From NCBI RefSeq assembly GCF_022447245.1, contig NZ_JAKVBC010000024.1, forward strand, positions 1-64,000: a stretch of 64,000 nucleotides of DNA, written 5' to 3'. Every line of letters begins with the position of its first letter. The stretch's first letter is position 1. Shown here piece by piece: positions 43,907 to 53,422 of this stretch. The translations under genes were made by a program, and so were the position numbers. This DNA is from Kordia sp. (GTDB taxonomy: Bacteria > Bacteroidota > Bacteroidia > Flavobacteriales > Flavobacteriaceae). A model generated the notes under the pieces. That model did not search any database. It saw only the letters and a list, made by a program, of their open reading frames with translations, and had not been told where the DNA came from.

Positions 43907-44606
43907 TTTTGCAGTTGTGACTGTTGCACGTATCTAATGCAAAATAATCATTGATATTGAATTTTCGATCTTCAAATTTTTCTTCAAGTATTTTAAAATT
44001 TTGAATGCGATCTATGCGAAAAGCACGCATATCATTACGCAGGTGACACCATGCAATTAAAATCCATTTATTATCTGTAGAATACATGGCATAAGGTTCT
44101 ATTTTACGATTTGATATTTGATAATCGTTTGCTTTCTTATAATTGATTTCCATGACATTAAAATTGGTCACTGCCAACTGAATTTCAGAAAGCGCATCAC
44201 TAAAAGTATCTTCTAACTTCCAATTAAATACATGAATTTTATCACTTAATATTTCACTTTTTTCTTGGACAGATGTTTTAAAAACTGATTTAATTTTAGT
44301 CAATGCTTCTTTAAAGTCATTTACGAAAGAAGCATCTTTGGATTGATTGATGATATGTTCAGCAGTAATCAGCGCATTGGCTTGCTTTTCGGTAAATTGT
44401 ACAGGTGCAATCGTATACGTATCAATCAAACTGTAGCCTCTACCTTCTAACGTATATACAGGTACGCCAGCTTCCTCTAACTTTCGAATATCTCTGTAAA
44501 TTGTACGTACGCTAACATCATATTTTTCTGCCAATTCTGACGCAGTTAACAATCGTTTTGATCGTAATAATGTGAGTATAGATATAAGTCTTGCGAGTTG
44601 TGTCAT
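43902..44606 (-). CDS. WYL-domain transcriptional regulator (YafY type)
   Basis: 234 residues. N-terminal HTH: RLLTASELAEKYDVSVRTIY then RDIRKLEEAGVPVYTLEGRG; C-terminal WYL domain with VMEINYKKANDYQISNRKIEP and YSTDNKWILIAWCHLRNDMR. Binds DNA; the ligand is usually a nucleotide or metabolite. The VOC gene 132 bases upstream on the same strand may be a target. Confidence 0.88.
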   Translation of the reverse strand: MTQLARLISILTLLRSKRLLTASELAEKYDVSVRTIYRDIRKLEEAGVPVYTLEGRGYSLIDTYTIAPVQFTEKQANALITAEHIINQSKDASFVNDFKEALTKIKSVFKTSVQEKSEILSDKIHVFNWKLEDTFSDALSEIQLAVTNFNVMEINYKKANDYQISNRKIEPYAMYSTDNKWILIAWCHLRNDMRAFRIDRIQNFKILEEKFEDRKFNINDYFALDTCNSHNCKN

Positions 44607-44737
44607 GATATTTTTTCAATCAGTCTAAAGATTCCGTTTTGGTTAACCTAAACTTGATTCAGTTTCCCTTATATATTCATCACCACTTTATAAAGTTCTG
44701 AATCAAGTTTAGATTCCCATTAAAATAGTCTTTTTTG

Positions 44738-45109
44738 TTAATTCATAGAATGTAATGCTACTCTATTTCCTTCTGAATCGATGAATTGTGCAATGAAACC
44801 ATTTTCTTGAATGTCTGTTTTTGGCATGATGATTTTTCCTCCTGCTGCTTCAACTTTTCCTAAGGCAATACTTAAATCATCTCCGCCATTTAGATATACT
44901 GTTGAACCATCTTGTGAAGGATTTGAACCTTCCATTTGCATGATAGCGCCGCCAACATTATGATTTTCCATATCGTATGGAAAAATTCCATATTTCATGT
45001 TATCCATATGATGATCTTTAATTTCTTCTCCTAAAATTTCAGAGTAGAATTTTTTTGCTCTTTCATATTCTGTTACTGGAATTTCAAACCAATTTACTGC
45101 GTTTTTCAT
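44738..45109 (-). CDS. VOC-superfamily (glyoxalase-like) protein
   Basis: 123 residues. NWFEIPVTEYERAKKFYSEILGEEI at the start and GFIAQFIDSEGNRVALHS at the end form the two beta-alpha-beta-beta-beta modules of the VOC fold; possible metal ligands are in the last strand and near Glu8. Substrate unknown; relatives serve in detoxification or antibiotic resistance. Confidence 0.85.
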   Translation of the reverse strand: MKNAVNWFEIPVTEYERAKKFYSEILGEEIKDHHMDNMKYGIFPYDMENHNVGGAIMQMEGSNPSQDGSTVYLNGGDDLSIALGKVEAAGGKIIMPKTDIQENGFIAQFIDSEGNRVALHSMN

Positions 45110-45185
45110 GTTGTTGTATTTTTTTAAGAGTTAATAATACTGCAAATGTATCCGCGTCTTTGACAGATGATGTCAGAGGTGTTTT

Positions 45186-46130
45186 TTATTTTTTAAAAAT
45201 TAGTGTTCCGCGTTGAAATTTACACACATCTTCCACATTTGAAAGTTGTTTATATTTCTTTAAAACGTCTGGATGAATCTCTGTTGTTGGCAATGGATTA
45301 TGTATTCTATAATTTTCTCCAATAAAGTCAATTACTTGTAATTTGTTTGCTTCGCACAACTCCAAATAATATAAATATGACAAGCGATTGGTATAGGCAA
45401 TCGCATTTCCTGCCCAAAAATCCCAAGTGTTATCTGAATACTTTAAAAAGTTAAATTCCGAAATATTTTTGTCTTGAAAAAATCCAGGGTTTGCAAAGTG
45501 ATCTATAAAATTGATGGTATGTATAGCGCAACCGTCCTTGGTTAGCCAAGTTTTCATTTTTATAAATAATTGTTTTAAAAATGCTGGTGAGATGTGTTCA
45601 AAAACCACTTGCGAACAGATATAGTCAAATGAATTGCAAGTGTTTTCGATATCGCTTAGTGTGTATTTCGGAATGTAAATGATGTTGCAAAATTTATACA
45701 ACTTTTCAAGTGTTTGAAACGATTGTATCTGCTGTAATTTTTCTTTGATTTCTAAAACTGTAAACCTTCCCTTTTCTGATACGGTTTGAAGCAATGTAGC
45801 ATCATTCAAGTGTATAATTTGTTTTTGAAATGTTTTGATAGAAACATCTTTGGAAATATCAACCGTTACAATAGTATCAAAACCTAACAGGTACAAAACC
45901 ACAGGCGCAATTAAGGAATATCCTGTACCAATTTCCAATGCTGCTTTTTTAGTGTCTGTTTCTAGCTGAATTTTAGAAGCTTCAAATTTTCGAATGCATT
46001 CGTAAAACTGATATAAACACACATTTTTATGATAATCTTTTTTAAGCGTAGCCGGAATGTGATTGAGCTGATCGCCAATCTTAGTGAAATGCAATATTTT
46101 TTGCAAACTCGCTTTAATTTTCCAGTGCAT
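45186..46130 (-). CDS. SAM-dependent methyltransferase-like protein
   Basis: 314 residues. AALEIGTGYSLIAPVVLYLL and IVTVDISKD are motif I and its acidic partner; FDYICSQVVFEHIS is the motif-II-like strand and KTWLTKDGCAIHTINF the following one. Substrate unknown. Stand-alone gene. Confidence 0.75.
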   Translation of the reverse strand: MHWKIKASLQKILHFTKIGDQLNHIPATLKKDYHKNVCLYQFYECIRKFEASKIQLETDTKKAALEIGTGYSLIAPVVLYLLGFDTIVTVDISKDVSIKTFQKQIIHLNDATLLQTVSEKGRFTVLEIKEKLQQIQSFQTLEKLYKFCNIIYIPKYTLSDIENTCNSFDYICSQVVFEHISPAFLKQLFIKMKTWLTKDGCAIHTINFIDHFANPGFFQDKNISEFNFLKYSDNTWDFWAGNAIAYTNRLSYLYYLELCEANKLQVIDFIGENYRIHNPLPTTEIHPDVLKKYKQLSNVEDVCKFQRGTLIFKK

Positions 46131-46404
46131 ACTTTAATTGGTTTTATAAGAATAAATCTTCATTGTTGCATCTACACTTCAATATTAAAAATTTTAATGC
46201 AGATCATATCAATTTAGAAACATCAAATATTTTGTTCAATACATAATTTACCTACTTTTCTGGTAATTTATTTTATTTTTTTTAAATAATTTTAACATAA
46301 TTTTAACTTTTTAAGTATCTTGTAGAAGATCATTGATACGTTCACTATTTTACACAATACCGAACAAAAGCCGAAACCAAGAATATCTAAACCGTTTTAA
46401 TATT

Positions 46405-46794
46405 TTGAAAGAAGTTCATAAAAATCTCCATCTTACCTTATCTACCATTGCTATTTTGGTTGTTGGTGCTACTTACGGACTATATCCGAATACGTTTTTA
46501 CCGTTATTTTTTGATTTTCATGTAGAAAGTACCGACTTAAATCATGTATTTAGAGCCATGATGGGTTGCTATTTTGCGCTTGGAATATATTGGGGATATA
46601 GTGTTCTTTTTCAAAAACATTGGCGTAGTGCAACTTTTTCTGTAGTTTTCTTTATGGGCGGATTGGCCCTAGGTCGTTTGCTAAGCATAATGGTAGATGG
46701 TGTGCCTTCAACAGCATTTACTGTAGGAACAGTATTGGAAATTCTGTTTGTAATTTGGGGTTGTTATAATTTAAAAGTCTACGCAAAAGAATAA
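46405..46794 (+). CDS. DUF4345-like membrane protein
   Basis: About 130 residues with four membrane helices: LTLSTIAILVVGATYGLYP, VFRAMMGCYFALGIYWGYS, FSVVFFMGGLALGRLLSIM and TVGTVLEILFVIWGCYNL, the DUF4345 pattern. No ATG fits the family N-terminus. I use TTG at 46405 (KEVHKNLHLTLS); a TTG at 46333 would add 24 unlikely residues. Function unknown. Confidence 0.6.
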   Translation: MKEVHKNLHLTLSTIAILVVGATYGLYPNTFLPLFFDFHVESTDLNHVFRAMMGCYFALGIYWGYSVLFQKHWRSATFSVVFFMGGLALGRLLSIMVDGVPSTAFTVGTVLEILFVIWGCYNLKVYAKE

Positions 46795-46903
46795 TTACAT
46801 CTCTCTTTTTAGAATATGTATTACGATATAAATCGTTTGGAACGATCTATAAATGTCTTTGTTTTGTCGTATTTTTACACTGATTTTTAGCAACAACATT
46901 AGC

Positions 46904-48151
46904 ATGAAGAAAGAAACGTATAAAATATATATTGTAGGAGCTGGAATTAGCGGATTAATCGCTGCACAAATTCTAGAAAATTATGGTTATTATCCTGAAA
47001 TCATTGAAGCTACAGATCGTGTTGGCGGACGCGTAAAGACTGATATTGTAAATGATTATCAATTAGATCATGGATTTCAAGTACTACTTACTTCGTACCC
47101 CGCTGCTCAAAAATATTTAGATTATAATGCGCTCGATCTTCAACATTTTTTACCAGGCGCTACTGTTTTTACCAAAGGAAAACAAAAAACAATTGGCGAT
47201 CCGTTACGAAAGTTTTCTTTGTTATTTCCTACACTTTTTTCGGGTATTGGAAATTTTTCAGATAAACTCAAAGTGCTCAAACTAAATTCAACCAAAAAGA
47301 AAAAATCAATACATGAAATTTTTGCGCAACCAGAAACGACCACACTCACGCATTTGCAAAATTTAGGCTTCTCTGATGATATGATTTCTAAATTTTTCAA
47401 ACCCTTCTTTAGCGGTATCTTTCTTGAGCCAAACTTAGTGACTTCGAATAGAATGTTTGAGTTTGTATATAAAATGTTTGGCGATGGTTTTGCTGCACTT
47501 CCAAAATCAGGAATTGAAGCGATTCCTAAGCAATTGAAATCTAAATTACAACACACCAAATTTCATTTCAAAACAAAAGTCAAAACAATTGAAGACGGAA
47601 AAATTACATTAGAAAATGGAACTATTTTAGAAAGCCATTTTACCATTATTGCGACGGAAGCTAGTCAATTAATTTCAAACTTAAAATCGCAAGAAACTGC
47701 TTGGAAATCTTGCGAAACCTTGTATTTTGAAACTCCCAAACGTACCATTTCGAAACCTTTGATCGGATTAGGTGCAGACAATACATTACTTGTAAATAAT
47801 ATCTTTTTTCATCACAGTTTGCCAACTGCTTCAAAAGGCACAAAAGAATTGCTCTCCGTCACGATTGTGAAAAAACATAACATGTCTTCTAAATTTTTAA
47901 TTAAAAAAGTGCAAGAAGAGTTGCAAGAATACTGCGGTATTACAAATTGTAGTTTTTTAAAACAATATAGCATCCCGAGAGCATTGCCAAATTTACAACA
48001 GCTTCAATACAATGTATTGCCTTCAGAAACGCGTTTAACAACACAAACTTTTCTCGCAGGAGATGTACAACTAAACGGTTCATTAAATGCTGCAATGTTG
48101 GCTGGTGAAGCTGCTTCCTTAGGTGTAGTTGAAACTATAGGTAATATGTAA
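46904..48151 (+). CDS. FAD-dependent amine-oxidase-like oxidoreductase
   Basis: 415 residues from ATG at 46904 (MKKETYKIYIVGAGISGLIA). Rossmann dinucleotide site VGAGISGLIAAQIL, Glu in EIIEATDRVGGRVKTD, and the C-terminal FAD-binding stretch TFLAGDVQLNGSLNAAMLAGE are clear. Relatives include protoporphyrinogen oxidase and phytoene-desaturase-type enzymes; the substrate is not apparent and no pigment genes are adjacent. TATTTTTA at 46870-46877 could be its -7 box. Confidence 0.85.
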   Translation: MKKETYKIYIVGAGISGLIAAQILENYGYYPEIIEATDRVGGRVKTDIVNDYQLDHGFQVLLTSYPAAQKYLDYNALDLQHFLPGATVFTKGKQKTIGDPLRKFSLLFPTLFSGIGNFSDKLKVLKLNSTKKKKSIHEIFAQPETTTLTHLQNLGFSDDMISKFFKPFFSGIFLEPNLVTSNRMFEFVYKMFGDGFAALPKSGIEAIPKQLKSKLQHTKFHFKTKVKTIEDGKITLENGTILESHFTIIATEASQLISNLKSQETAWKSCETLYFETPKRTISKPLIGLGADNTLLVNNIFFHHSLPTASKGTKELLSVTIVKKHNMSSKFLIKKVQEELQEYCGITNCSFLKQYSIPRALPNLQQLQYNVLPSETRLTTQTFLAGDVQLNGSLNAAMLAGEAASLGVVETIGNM

Positions 48152-48303
48152 GTGTTACCTGTTTTTACTTTTTTATTTCAAAATATAAACCTCTAAACTT
48201 TATAAATTCCGAAGACTACAATTTATAAACTCTTTTATCGTTATTTAGATTAATTGTCTCGAAACATTTATCTTTCAGCGCTTAAAAAGCGTAACTTTAA
48301 TAC

Positions 48304-49185
48304 ATGTCAAATCTTACCAGAATTCTCACACTTATAATATACTGCTGTTCTTCGGCAATATATGCACAATTGAGTGATTTAGCCCGTATTGATTATACCT
48401 ACATTCCAAATGCAAAATCAAATATAGAATATGAACGCTTTCGAGCTTTGTTTAATTATCCTGTAAAGTTAAAGGGTGACGACACCTATTTATTTTTTGG
48501 ATTAGATTACAGTAAAATTAATTTAAAATCTGAAGTTGAGTTTCCTTTTCCAACAGGTGATCTAAGAGATTTTCAATTGTTAGATTTAAGTATTGGGTAT
48601 ACAACTCCGATGCGAAACAATTGGCGACTAGGAATACGATTTCAACCTGGTGTAAGTACAAATTTGGTAGCGGATGCACTGAGCATAAAAGATATCGTTC
48701 TTTCAGGAACCGTTATTTTTATAAAACAAGGAAAAAAATATAATGGAAAACATCAAACATTAATTTTAGGAGTTTCGTATGCTGGAAATTCAGGATTCAA
48801 TTTTCCGTTACCTTTTGTTAGTTATTTCAAGAAGTTTCACCCGGATTGGTCGTTTAATTTGGGAATTCCAAAAACCAATTTACAATATTATTTTTCACAA
48901 AAACATAAATTAAAAGCATACGCACAATTAGATGGTTTTACATCAAATTTGCAACGTGAAGTTGCTCTTATTGGTGGAAAAGAAGCTAGAAGTATTAATA
49001 TGTCGCTAATTTTGTCGGGATTGCAATACGAATATAATTTTACAAAACGATTGCAATTATATTTACGAGCAGCCTATATTTTTTCGATTGATACTGAGCT
49101 TAGAAACAAAAATCGAAACATGATTTTTTCCCTAGATAACGAAGCTAAAATTTATTTGAGAACAGGAATTAAGTTTAAGATTTAA
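48304..49185 (+). CDS. Outer membrane beta-barrel protein (DUF6268-like)
   Basis: 293 residues with signal peptide ILTLIIYCCSSAIYAQ. Alternating amphipathic strands (YTYIPNAKSNIEYERFRALF, YLFFGLDYSKINLKS, WRLGIRFQPGVSTNL) and a final aromatic strand KIYLRTGIKFKI indicate a barrel. DUF6268 is the closest family I can name, without certainty. Confidence 0.65.
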   Translation: MSNLTRILTLIIYCCSSAIYAQLSDLARIDYTYIPNAKSNIEYERFRALFNYPVKLKGDDTYLFFGLDYSKINLKSEVEFPFPTGDLRDFQLLDLSIGYTTPMRNNWRLGIRFQPGVSTNLVADALSIKDIVLSGTVIFIKQGKKYNGKHQTLILGVSYAGNSGFNFPLPFVSYFKKFHPDWSFNLGIPKTNLQYYFSQKHKLKAYAQLDGFTSNLQREVALIGGKEARSINMSLILSGLQYEYNFTKRLQLYLRAAYIFSIDTELRNKNRNMIFSLDNEAKIYLRTGIKFKI

Positions 49186-49189
49186 AAAA

Positions 49190-49217
49190 AAAGCGAACCA
49201 AAGTTCGCTCTATTTTT
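49190..49217. terminator. Bidirectional terminator between barrel and peptide genes
   Basis: AAAAGCGAAC and GTTCGCTCT pair around CAAA, followed by ATTTTTTT; A-rich on the other side. Confidence 0.65.
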
Positions 49218-49433
49218 TTAATTTCCATTACAAGCATAACTTGCATGTACTCCATCACATGGGCCATAACAGGAAGCATATACACTGTACAAACACCAAT
49301 CGCCAACAGATTCTTTCATGTATGTTTTACATTTTTCATTTTCAGAAACCATTCCACCAGTAATTTGTCGTACTTCAAATTGAGAAACTTTTTGCTTGTT
49401 TAGTTTTAGTGATTTAAGATTTTTTCTTTTCAT
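49218..49433 (-). CDS. GG-leader peptide precursor, RiPP or bacteriocin-like
   Basis: 71 residues. The leader MKRKNLKSLKLNKQKVSQFE ends VRQITGG, the double-glycine leader shared by Bacteroidota natural-product precursors (KSLKLNK...GG). The core of 44 residues has five Cys and many Ser, Thr and Tyr (ESVGDWCLYSVYASCYGPCD). No lanthionine synthetase, radical SAM maturase or C39 transporter lies next to it in the window, so any modification would act in trans. Could instead be an unmodified disulfide-rich secreted peptide. Confidence 0.7.
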   Translation of the reverse strand: MKRKNLKSLKLNKQKVSQFEVRQITGGMVSENEKCKTYMKESVGDWCLYSVYASCYGPCDGVHASYACNGN

Positions 49434-49518
49434 CTTTTAAAAATTTAAGTTAATACTAACTAGGGTTTGAATTGTTATTTCATTACCCAAATTTTAAAAA
49501 GATGTATTCAATTTGTTT

Positions 49519-50289
49519 CTAGAGTGGTTGTTTTTCGCTTAAATATTTCCAATAGCGCTTGGGAACATGTCGTACATGTAACAACATATTTTTTCTAGAT
49601 TCAATATTGGTACTTTTGAAATAGTTTTGCCACAATTCTTGAAAAGCCAATTCTTCTTCAGCAAAGAAATCTTCAGAAGTTTTGGTAAAATCAAATTCCT
49701 TTGGAAAGTCCATCACAATGGTTTCTACATGCTCTAAATTGTAGTGCAATCCGTAGTTTCGTTTGATATCATAAATAACCCATTTTTGATCTGCATAACG
49801 CGATTTAAAATGCTTAGCTAATAATGGCAATACATTAAAATCTGGTTCTAAATTTGCAAAATACAAACCGTCTTTGGTCAATTTAAAACGTACAAAAGCT
49901 TCCATACGATGTTTTTCTCGCCCAACACTTCTCGTAATTTTTGAGAGTTTTAAAACCGTAGCATTTGAAAAGTCTTTTTCTATATTTTCTGATGCCTTAA
50001 ATACTTGTTGAATGTAATCTAGTAGTATATTTTCAACAGAATTCATCTCGCTTAGAAACGAATAATACACTTGATTTCGCCCGTAGGAAGTTAGTTTCTT
50101 TTTTAAACCATTCCATACACGATCTGCTTGTAACTTATTGGTAATTATTTCCTCTGTTTCACCAAAAAAAGAACGTTGTACATTGCCCTCTCGTTGAATA
50201 TCAACCTCTATGAGTTTTTCTTCATATACTTTAAAAACAGCACTTAAAAAACCTTCAAACGAACTATCATATATCAACACTTTTTGCAT
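49519..50289 (-). CDS. TIGR03915-type putative DNA repair/metabolism protein
   Basis: 256 residues starting MQKVLIYDSSFEGFLSAVF with a DUF4130 core: FKSRYADQKWVIYDIKRNYGLHYN, EEELAFQELWQNYFKSTNIESRKN and HVPKRYWKYLSE. Always found with the radical SAM partner encoded just upstream; the two genes overlap by one base. The role in DNA repair is assigned by family name, not by direct evidence. Confidence 0.85.
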   Translation of the reverse strand: MQKVLIYDSSFEGFLSAVFKVYEEKLIEVDIQREGNVQRSFFGETEEIITNKLQADRVWNGLKKKLTSYGRNQVYYSFLSEMNSVENILLDYIQQVFKASENIEKDFSNATVLKLSKITRSVGREKHRMEAFVRFKLTKDGLYFANLEPDFNVLPLLAKHFKSRYADQKWVIYDIKRNYGLHYNLEHVETIVMDFPKEFDFTKTSEDFFAEEELAFQELWQNYFKSTNIESRKNMLLHVRHVPKRYWKYLSEKQPL

Positions 50290-51551
50290 TAGCCAAATAG
50301 ATTTAACTGATTACTGGTAGCTTGTCTGAACTTACTTTTGGAATTTTGAAGGATGAATCCTTTGATTTTATTTGGTTCTAAATCGCGACGTTCAAAATCA
50401 TTAGAATTACAGATTAAGAAATATTTTGCTCTGTTTAGTGCAACTCCCAAACGTTTTAAATGTTCCCAATTGAGTTGGCGGAATTTACGAGCGTTCAATA
50501 TTTTGTATACAGAAGTCATTCCCAAACCTGGTACACGGGCAAGCATACGTTTATCTGCACGATTTACATCTACAGGAAACTCATGAATATTGCGCAATGC
50601 CCACGATAGTTTTGGATCAATATCTAAATCTAAATGCTGATGTGTTTCGTTGACAATTTCATGAATATGAAAACCATAAAAGCGCATGAGCCAGTCGGTT
50701 TGATATAATCTATTTTCACGTAACATTGGGACTTCACTTCCTATTTGTGGCAAACGACTATCATAACTTATCGGTACATATCCTGAATAATACACACGTT
50801 TCAAATTGAACTTTCTGTAGAAAAAATTGGAAGCTGTCATGATTTGATAATCATTTTCTCCACTAGCGCCAATAATCATCTGAGTACTTTGTCCTGCAGG
50901 CGCATATTTTGGTGTGCTTTTGATGATTTTTTTCTCGGCTTTGTATTGAATGATTTCATTTTTGACTTTTTTCATGGGTTTGATGAAATCTTCACGATTT
51001 TTATCTGGAGCAAGTCGTTTCAAGCCTTCACGTGTTGGAATTTCGATATTCACACTCAATCTGTCAGCGTACAAACCTGCTTCACGCATTAATTCATCTG
51101 AAGCACCTGGAATTGATTTTAGGTGAATGTATCCGTTAAAGTTTTCCTCTAAGCGTAATTTCTTTGCAACAGCGACCAAACGTTCCATGGTATAATCTGC
51201 GTTTTTGAAAATCCCAGAACTTAAAAATAAGCCTTCGATGTAATTTCTTCTATAAAAATTAATTGTCAAATCAACTACTTCTTGTACTTTGAAGGCTGCG
51301 CGTTTGATATCATTACTTTTTCGTGTCACGCAATAAGCACAATCAAAAATACAATAATTGGTCAATAAAATTTTCAATAAAGAAACACAGCGACCATCTT
51401 CTGTATAGGTATGACAAATCCCCATGCCTTTTGCATCTCCTAAACCTTTATTTTTATTGGCACGATCACTTCCGCTTGACGCGCAAGAAACATCATATTT
51501 TGCGGCATCTGCCAATAGGTTTAGTTTTTCTTTAATTCGTTCAAACGACAT
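50289..51551 (-). CDS. TIGR03916-type radical SAM putative DNA modification/repair protein
   Basis: 420 residues. Radical SAM cluster NYCIFDCAYCVTRKSND (Cys-x3-Cys-x2-Cys) near residue 77; an N-terminal Cys pair region (CASSGSDRANKNKGLGDAKG) and a C-terminal helix-hairpin-helix-like DNA-binding stretch (DKRMLARVPGLGMTSVYKI). Partner of the downstream TIGR03915 gene. May repair or modify a nucleic acid base; the reaction is unknown. Confidence 0.9.
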   Translation of the reverse strand: MSFERIKEKLNLLADAAKYDVSCASSGSDRANKNKGLGDAKGMGICHTYTEDGRCVSLLKILLTNYCIFDCAYCVTRKSNDIKRAAFKVQEVVDLTINFYRRNYIEGLFLSSGIFKNADYTMERLVAVAKKLRLEENFNGYIHLKSIPGASDELMREAGLYADRLSVNIEIPTREGLKRLAPDKNREDFIKPMKKVKNEIIQYKAEKKIIKSTPKYAPAGQSTQMIIGASGENDYQIMTASNFFYRKFNLKRVYYSGYVPISYDSRLPQIGSEVPMLRENRLYQTDWLMRFYGFHIHEIVNETHQHLDLDIDPKLSWALRNIHEFPVDVNRADKRMLARVPGLGMTSVYKILNARKFRQLNWEHLKRLGVALNRAKYFLICNSNDFERRDLEPNKIKGFILQNSKSKFRQATSNQLNLFG

Positions 51552-51760
51552 AAAAATAATTTTTTAAGGATTGTAAATACAAACAGATTACAGTTTTACA
51601 AATATAACATTTTACAGATTCAAACTAAAACATATTTTTAAATATTCTGTCAAATGTTTTTGAGATCTTATCTATATCTAATTAAATATCAGCATTTACG
51701 GAATAATTATTGTGATGATTCACATCGTATTGTATAAACATTTTAACCTCTAATCATTTT

Positions 51761-52297
51761 ATGAAAAGAATTCTACTTCTGTGTTTGTTCTTAACAAGTT
51801 TAACAGCTACTGTACACGCAGCCAACAAAAAGAATATTTCGAAAATCGCTATGGAAGCAACGTTTTGTGATGGTTGGAAAGATGGTTACGAAGCTGGCTA
51901 TAGTTATTACAATATTACAAATCACAAACCGAAACCCGTTTTTATTACGCCTATTTGCCCAATTGCAAAAGCTGGACTAGACTCATATCAAGATGGTTAT
52001 AATTGTGGATTGATAGAAGGCAAAAAAGATTTCAAAAAGCGCAATCCTAATATTGAAGATGATAACAGTCATCCATTAGCGATTCCTGTCATTGAAAATG
52101 ATGATGAACGCTCATTTTGTGACGGTTGGGAAGCTAGTTTTGAAGCTGGTTATACCTACTATAATGTGACGAATAAAAAAAGTAAGCCCATTTTCATTAC
52201 ACCAATATGTCCTATCGCAAAAATTGGTGCAGATACTTATCAAGATGGTTATGATAGAGGCAGGCGTCAAGGTTTGAAAGACTTTAAAGATCGTTGA
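51761..52297 (+). CDS. Secreted protein made of two copies of a Cys-containing unit
   Basis: 178 residues with signal peptide ILLLCLFLTSLTATVHA. Two 58-residue copies: FCDGWKDGYEAGYSYYNITN ... ITPICPIAKAGLDSYQDGYN ... GKKDFKKR, and FCDGWEASFEAGYTYYNVTN ... ITPICPIAKIGADTYQDGYD ... GLKDFKDR, joined by an acidic linker. Each copy has a conserved Cys pair. No known family recognised. Confidence 0.65.
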   Translation: MKRILLLCLFLTSLTATVHAANKKNISKIAMEATFCDGWKDGYEAGYSYYNITNHKPKPVFITPICPIAKAGLDSYQDGYNCGLIEGKKDFKKRNPNIEDDNSHPLAIPVIENDDERSFCDGWEASFEAGYTYYNVTNKKSKPIFITPICPIAKIGADTYQDGYDRGRRQGLKDFKDR

Positions 52298-52700
52298 TCA
52301 CAACACTATACCTTTACAAACACGCAACTCCAGATTTACTTGAAATTATAACTTTTACTACCTGAGATTCAAAGCAAAAAAGGAGTTGCTAAGTATTTAT
52401 AAAATCATATTATTGATATGCTTATCTCTAAAAATTTAATAATGATTTTTTGAGGTAAAAACAGTCTAAATTTATTAATCAATAGTAGTTATAGAAAGTA
52501 ATTGATATCGTATTTATTTAATTTCGAGTAGCAAAAAAACACTACAATTCTATCATTCAAAATGTATTAAACAGTTTCTTAAGTATGTTTTCTAATTCTG
52601 CATTGCGAAGGCTTTTTTGTTTTAAAACAGCAACTATTTAAAGAAAAAACTTACTTTTAATATTGCTAACAAAGTAGTAAATTAACAAATTATTAATACT
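52298..52700. other. Gene-free AT-rich spacer
   Basis: No convincing reading frame on either strand and no clear hairpin between the repeat protein and the decayed membrane gene. Confidence 0.4.
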
Positions 52701-53218
52701 TATAAGTACGTTGAAATTTATGACAAGTGGATACAACTATTTAAGTTTTCATTGTTTGTAGTACTTCCTACTAGCCTCATTTGTATACTGGCACTTATCT
52801 TATTTTCTTATGCCTACTATTCAATACTATTTATTTTTTGCACTTGTAGGTATTTTATACTACAAGTATATTATATTCAAAAAACAATGTGTACATTACA
52901 ATTTACTGACATTCTTTACCAATAAAATCCTGTTTTATGGATTCGGAAATTTTCAAAAGGATCAGATATATGGAAATCACATGCATTTATAGACATTGTA
53001 TTACGGCCTTGGTCAACGGTTGTTACCTTAGCCGATAATAAAATTAAATATGGTGCTGAAACTAGAGTGTTCAAACGGAAAATAATTGTGATCATTATAC
53101 TTCTCTACTTGTTGATTCTTTATACCGTTCACTATTTCAAATCTTATGATTCTTTTGTCACGTATATCATAAGTGCTATTGTATTTATTGTAGCATTTGG
53201 CTATATGTATTTGAAGTA
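52701..53218 (+). pseudogene. Decayed membrane protein gene
   Basis: Coding sense runs through three frames: YDKWIQLFKFSLFVVLPTS with ICILALILFSYAYYSILFIF, then ALVGILYYKYIIFKK and LLTFFTNKILFYGFGNFQK from about 52840, then DIVLRPWSTVVTLADNKIKY and KIIVIIILLYLLILYTVHYF to TAG at 53216. At least two frameshifts and no start codon. The original had about three membrane helices. Family unknown. Confidence 0.5.
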
Positions 53219-53422
53219 GCTTAAATATCGTAATTGATTTTCTAGGGTTACAATCTATTTTCTTGGTATCCTAATTTTAAACATAATTCTAAAGAAACTC
53301 TTTCCTACTCCAACTACCTAATTAACAAACACATATATTTCAAAAACTAAATCATATCCTAAAATAAGTTTTTTTCATACGAATTCGTTATTTTTAAAGT
53401 CAAACACTAAAAGACATCTACT

